From: an uncultured Bacteroidales bacterium
GTDB lineage: Bacteria; Bacteroidota; Bacteroidia; Bacteroidales; Paludibacteraceae
Direction of reading: 5' to 3'
Length of the DNA: 8,992 nucleotides
Assembly (NCBI GenBank): GCA_903929065.1
Contig: CAIYTJ010000737.1
Location: forward strand, 1-8,992
The position numbers were made by a program, and so were the translations under genes. Below, piece after piece: positions 7,901 through 8,992 of this stretch (the stretch's first letter is position 1; the number at the start of each line of letters is the position of its first letter). The notes beneath the pieces are model-generated. The model had not been told where the DNA came from. It searched no databases and worked only from the letters and a program-made list of their open reading frames with translations.

Positions 7901-8992
7901 ATTGTATCTTCCTTATGCTAAGACCGTTTTGAACGGAACAAACTCGGGAGGTGCAATTACCAAAGAAAAACTGAATTATTTGTGGACATTAGTTTCCGGA
8001 CCCCCAGATGCGGTAATTGTTGATCCAAATTCAGCATTGACTTTGGTTAAATTTGTTTCTGTCGGAACTTATGTTTTTAAATTGACCGGTTCAAATACTT
8101 CCGGTTCAAATACAGCTCAAGTTACAATAACCGTTCTAACACCGGGAGCCGGTGCGGATTTGTCTCTAATGAAACCGACATCTTGTTCGGGAGTTGAAAC
8201 CAGTGCTACAGGTTCAGATATGGCTGTTGATGGAGTTTCTACAACACGTTGGTCATCGGCATGGCTCGATGGACAGTGGTGGCAAGTTGATCTTCAACAT
8301 CAGGTTTTACCAAGCTCTATCGGCATTATTTGGGAAGCAGCTTATGCCAAATCATTTAATGTACAAATTTCTACAGATAATCAAACCTGGCAACCTTTTT
8401 ATACCAATGCAGCTTTTGGTGGCGGTACAAGCACCATTTCAAACACCAGCTCGTTGTCGGGTCGTTATTTGAAAGTAAATTGTCTTCAACGTGTAACAAC
8501 CTATGGTTCTTCGTTTTATACATTTAGTGTGGCAGGTTCATTTATTAATTCAACGAATCATGTACCGGTGGCTGTTGCAGGTAATAATGTAATTACATCG
8601 GGCGATGCTACTTTGAATGGAAGTTTGACGACTGATGCCGACAATGATGTATTGACCTATAAATGGGAACAAATTGCAGGACCTTCAACAGCGACAATAG
8701 TAAATGCAACTGCTGTAACAACTCAAATAACGGGTTTGAAGTCAGGCGAATATTATTTTAAACTGAAAGTTGACGACGGGAAAGATGTCGATTTTGATAT
8801 TGTAAAGATTGTAAGTAATCCAAGTACGAAACTAAATGAAATTTTGGAAAGTCAGATTATCATTTATCCAAATCCGGTCTACGATTCATTTACAATTCAG
8901 GATAATGAAAATCAGGTAATTGATGCAGTCCGGGTATTTGATATGAATGGACGGATTGTAAAAATTATTTCTGTAAATGGCGATAAAGTCAA
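4995..8992 (+). CDS. T9SS-exported GH3 glycosidase with CARDB, F5/8-type-C and PKD domains (3' end cut by window)
   Basis: About 1,332 codons are visible and the frame is still open at the window edge. Residues 1-25 are a signal peptide cleaved before QSLLDKRI. The GH3 barrel shows MDDGPHGVR (substrate-binding Asp72), RDPRGGR from 134, KHF at 173-175 and VSDWGA with nucleophile Asp252. The GH3 C-terminal domain starts near 335 (AAQKSIILLKN), has EGEGYN with likely acid/base Glu445, and ends near FAFGFGLSYTTF (about 570-582). An FnIII-like domain (about 610-685) follows. A CARDB-type domain covers about 700-815. Then come F5/8-type-C (CBM32-like) at about 823-952, PKD-like at about 958-1048, F5/8-type-C at about 1053-1182, and PKD-like at about 1188-1275. 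A T9SS sorting domain starts near 1285 (IIIYPNPVYDSFTI) and is cut. The enzyme probably hydrolyses a beta-linked glycan or oligosaccharide at the cell surface; substrate is unknown (beta-glucoside or beta-xyloside are possible). The start is the ATG giving the complete signal peptide in frame with the rest; my count of its exact position is uncertain by one base. Confidence 0.88.
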   Translation, partial: MKLSAIAKKLLYLFFIFFSGLQISAQSLLDKRINELVDAMTTQEKINQLINSSFGGTPSNTRLGIPGFAMDDGPHGVRFAADRNGRSATAFPTGIAMASTWDQDIALKVGEAMGVEFWAFNRNEQLGPCIDICRDPRGGRSAESGGEDSYLAGNIGKSVAIGIQKSPIIATVKHFMGESKQSNRFNMNVLVTDRWLMDFSGYNFREVVQEAGVMSVMGAYNLINGDKACESTLLLNTILRQRWGYPFYVVSDWGAINTSQKALQAGTDICMGANNYANDLPGLASSGAITTADLDNAVKRILRTKILNGMMDYFPVGNATYAKTADINATNKLAAQKSIILLKNEKKSDGTPILPLKKTVKVAIIGPNAVPSNLNCYGSSETFPPYAISLKTGIENKIGAANVSYTLGCDMNSDVRTDFPAALSLAAAADVVIFAAGLDATQEGEGYNTGNDRKSGSINLPGQQMLLIKQLAAVNPNLVVVVQSGGVCGMNYCISNIKGLVYSFYAAQEAGTAIADVLFGDYNPAGRMPVTMPKQDADLPSWVEDNFRKFTDNLDGGYRWFDEKNITPEFAFGFGLSYTTFAYSNMVVSSVSIAGQPFTVSVDVTNTGSITGEEVAQLYLTSPSSADVWMPKKQLRGFQRIALNAGETKTVTFKLNAEDFYFWNGIKYQAQSGNFTLKVGGSSDNLPLSQNIVLSDADQKPDLRITQIFTMPRYPLAGQQVSFYALVKNQGNGTNSTGSPFKIDFKINGVKVASSDNVTTAIAPGQVQLIASTGVWTTDQVGKSTLSGDLAFNAGASQEWDATNNNFTRNYEVFDPALDPKISNLAYLKPVKTSSDNGTNIAANMVDGDMTTRWESGKTDNESATIDLKLIAEIKKISISWEAAYAKSYKIECSLDGSTWTLLNNITTGAGGTESYTINSVQGRYIRITCLQRVPINNILYGFSIYEVVVNGNILQTFPDVQIAPVESQLYLPYAKTVLNGTNSGGAITKEKLNYLWTLVSGPPDAVIVDPNSALTLVKFVSVGTYVFKLTGSNTSGSNTAQVTITVLTPGAGADLSLMKPTSCSGVETSATGSDMAVDGVSTTRWSSAWLDGQWWQVDLQHQVLPSSIGIIWEAAYAKSFNVQISTDNQTWQPFYTNAAFGGGTSTISNTSSLSGRYLKVNCLQRVTTYGSSFYTFSVAGSFINSTNHVPVAVAGNNVITSGDATLNGSLTTDADNDVLTYKWEQIAGPSTATIVNATAVTTQITGLKSGEYYFKLKVDDGKDVDFDIVKIVSNPSTKLNEILESQIIIYPNPVYDSFTIQDNENQVIDAVRVFDMNGRIVKIISVNGDKV
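7458..8822 (+). repeat. Duplicated F5/8-type-C plus PKD module inside the second GH3 gene
   Basis: Two successive F5/8-PKD units form the tail of the enzyme, roughly 7458-8140 and 8150-8822. The discoidin-like domains share unusually close blocks: SWEAAYAKSYKIECSLDGSTW in the first corresponds to IIWEAAYAKSFNVQISTDNQ in the second, and GRYIRITCLQRV corresponds to GRYLKVNCLQRV. Both also carry the DG-TTRW motif near the start (VDGDMTTRW, VDGVSTTRW). The PKD-like parts resemble each other less (WTLVSGPP against WEQIAGPS). This points to an old internal duplication of the pair, with the binding domain kept more similar than the spacer. Such domains usually bind sugars on polymers or cell surfaces; two copies would raise avidity. 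Confidence 0.75.

Noticed and set aside
8194..8472. Plus-strand open frame of 92 codons starting at a TTG
   Set aside because: It overlaps the second F5/8-type-C domain in another frame, and the main frame there is clearly coding.

Overview
The window looks like AT-rich chromosomal DNA from a Bacteroidota (Bacteroidetes) bacterium, most likely an environmental or anaerobic Bacteroidales-type lineage. The evidence is two proteins with C-terminal type IX secretion (T9SS) sorting domains (motif YPNP), a Bacteroidetes-type promoter (TTTG, then TAnnTTTG), genes without clear Shine-Dalgarno sequences, and glycoside hydrolase family 3 (GH3) enzymes of the kinds common in that phylum. The genus cannot be fixed from this sequence. 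All genes are on the + strand.

Layout: 1-279 is a non-coding leader with a good candidate sigma-ABfr-type promoter at 151-182. 280-2508 is a BglX-like GH3 beta-glucosidase gene with an N-terminal lipoprotein-type signal peptide. An in-frame TAA at 1405-1407 cuts it in two, exactly between the N-terminal barrel (nucleophile Asp) and the C-terminal sandwich domain (acid/base Glu). After a 32-base gap, 2541-4838 encodes a 765-residue secreted modular protein of unknown function: a signal peptide, an unassigned N-terminal region, three fibronectin-III-like modules alternating with two unassigned beta-rich regions, and a T9SS sorting domain. A perfect 34-base palindrome followed by a T-rich run (4848-4895) is a strong intrinsic terminator. 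From about 4995 to the window edge runs a second, different GH3 gene, open at its 3' end. It encodes a T9SS-exported multidomain enzyme: GH3 catalytic core, FnIII-like domain, CARDB, then two rounds of F5/8-type-C (CBM32-like) plus PKD-like domain, and the beginning of a T9SS sorting domain.

Working model (inference): the locus serves extracellular beta-glycan or oligosaccharide breakdown. The T9SS-exported GH3 would act at the cell surface, held to substrate by its accessory domains. The BglX-like lipoprotein, if functional, would hydrolyse oligosaccharides in the periplasm or at the membrane. The modular protein between them is a candidate carbohydrate-binding or adhesion protein. No SusC/SusD pair, regulator, RNA gene, mobile element or CRISPR array is visible here. 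The most notable points are the nonsense codon at the GH3 domain junction, the unassigned T9SS protein, and the duplicated F5/8-PKD tail on the second GH3.
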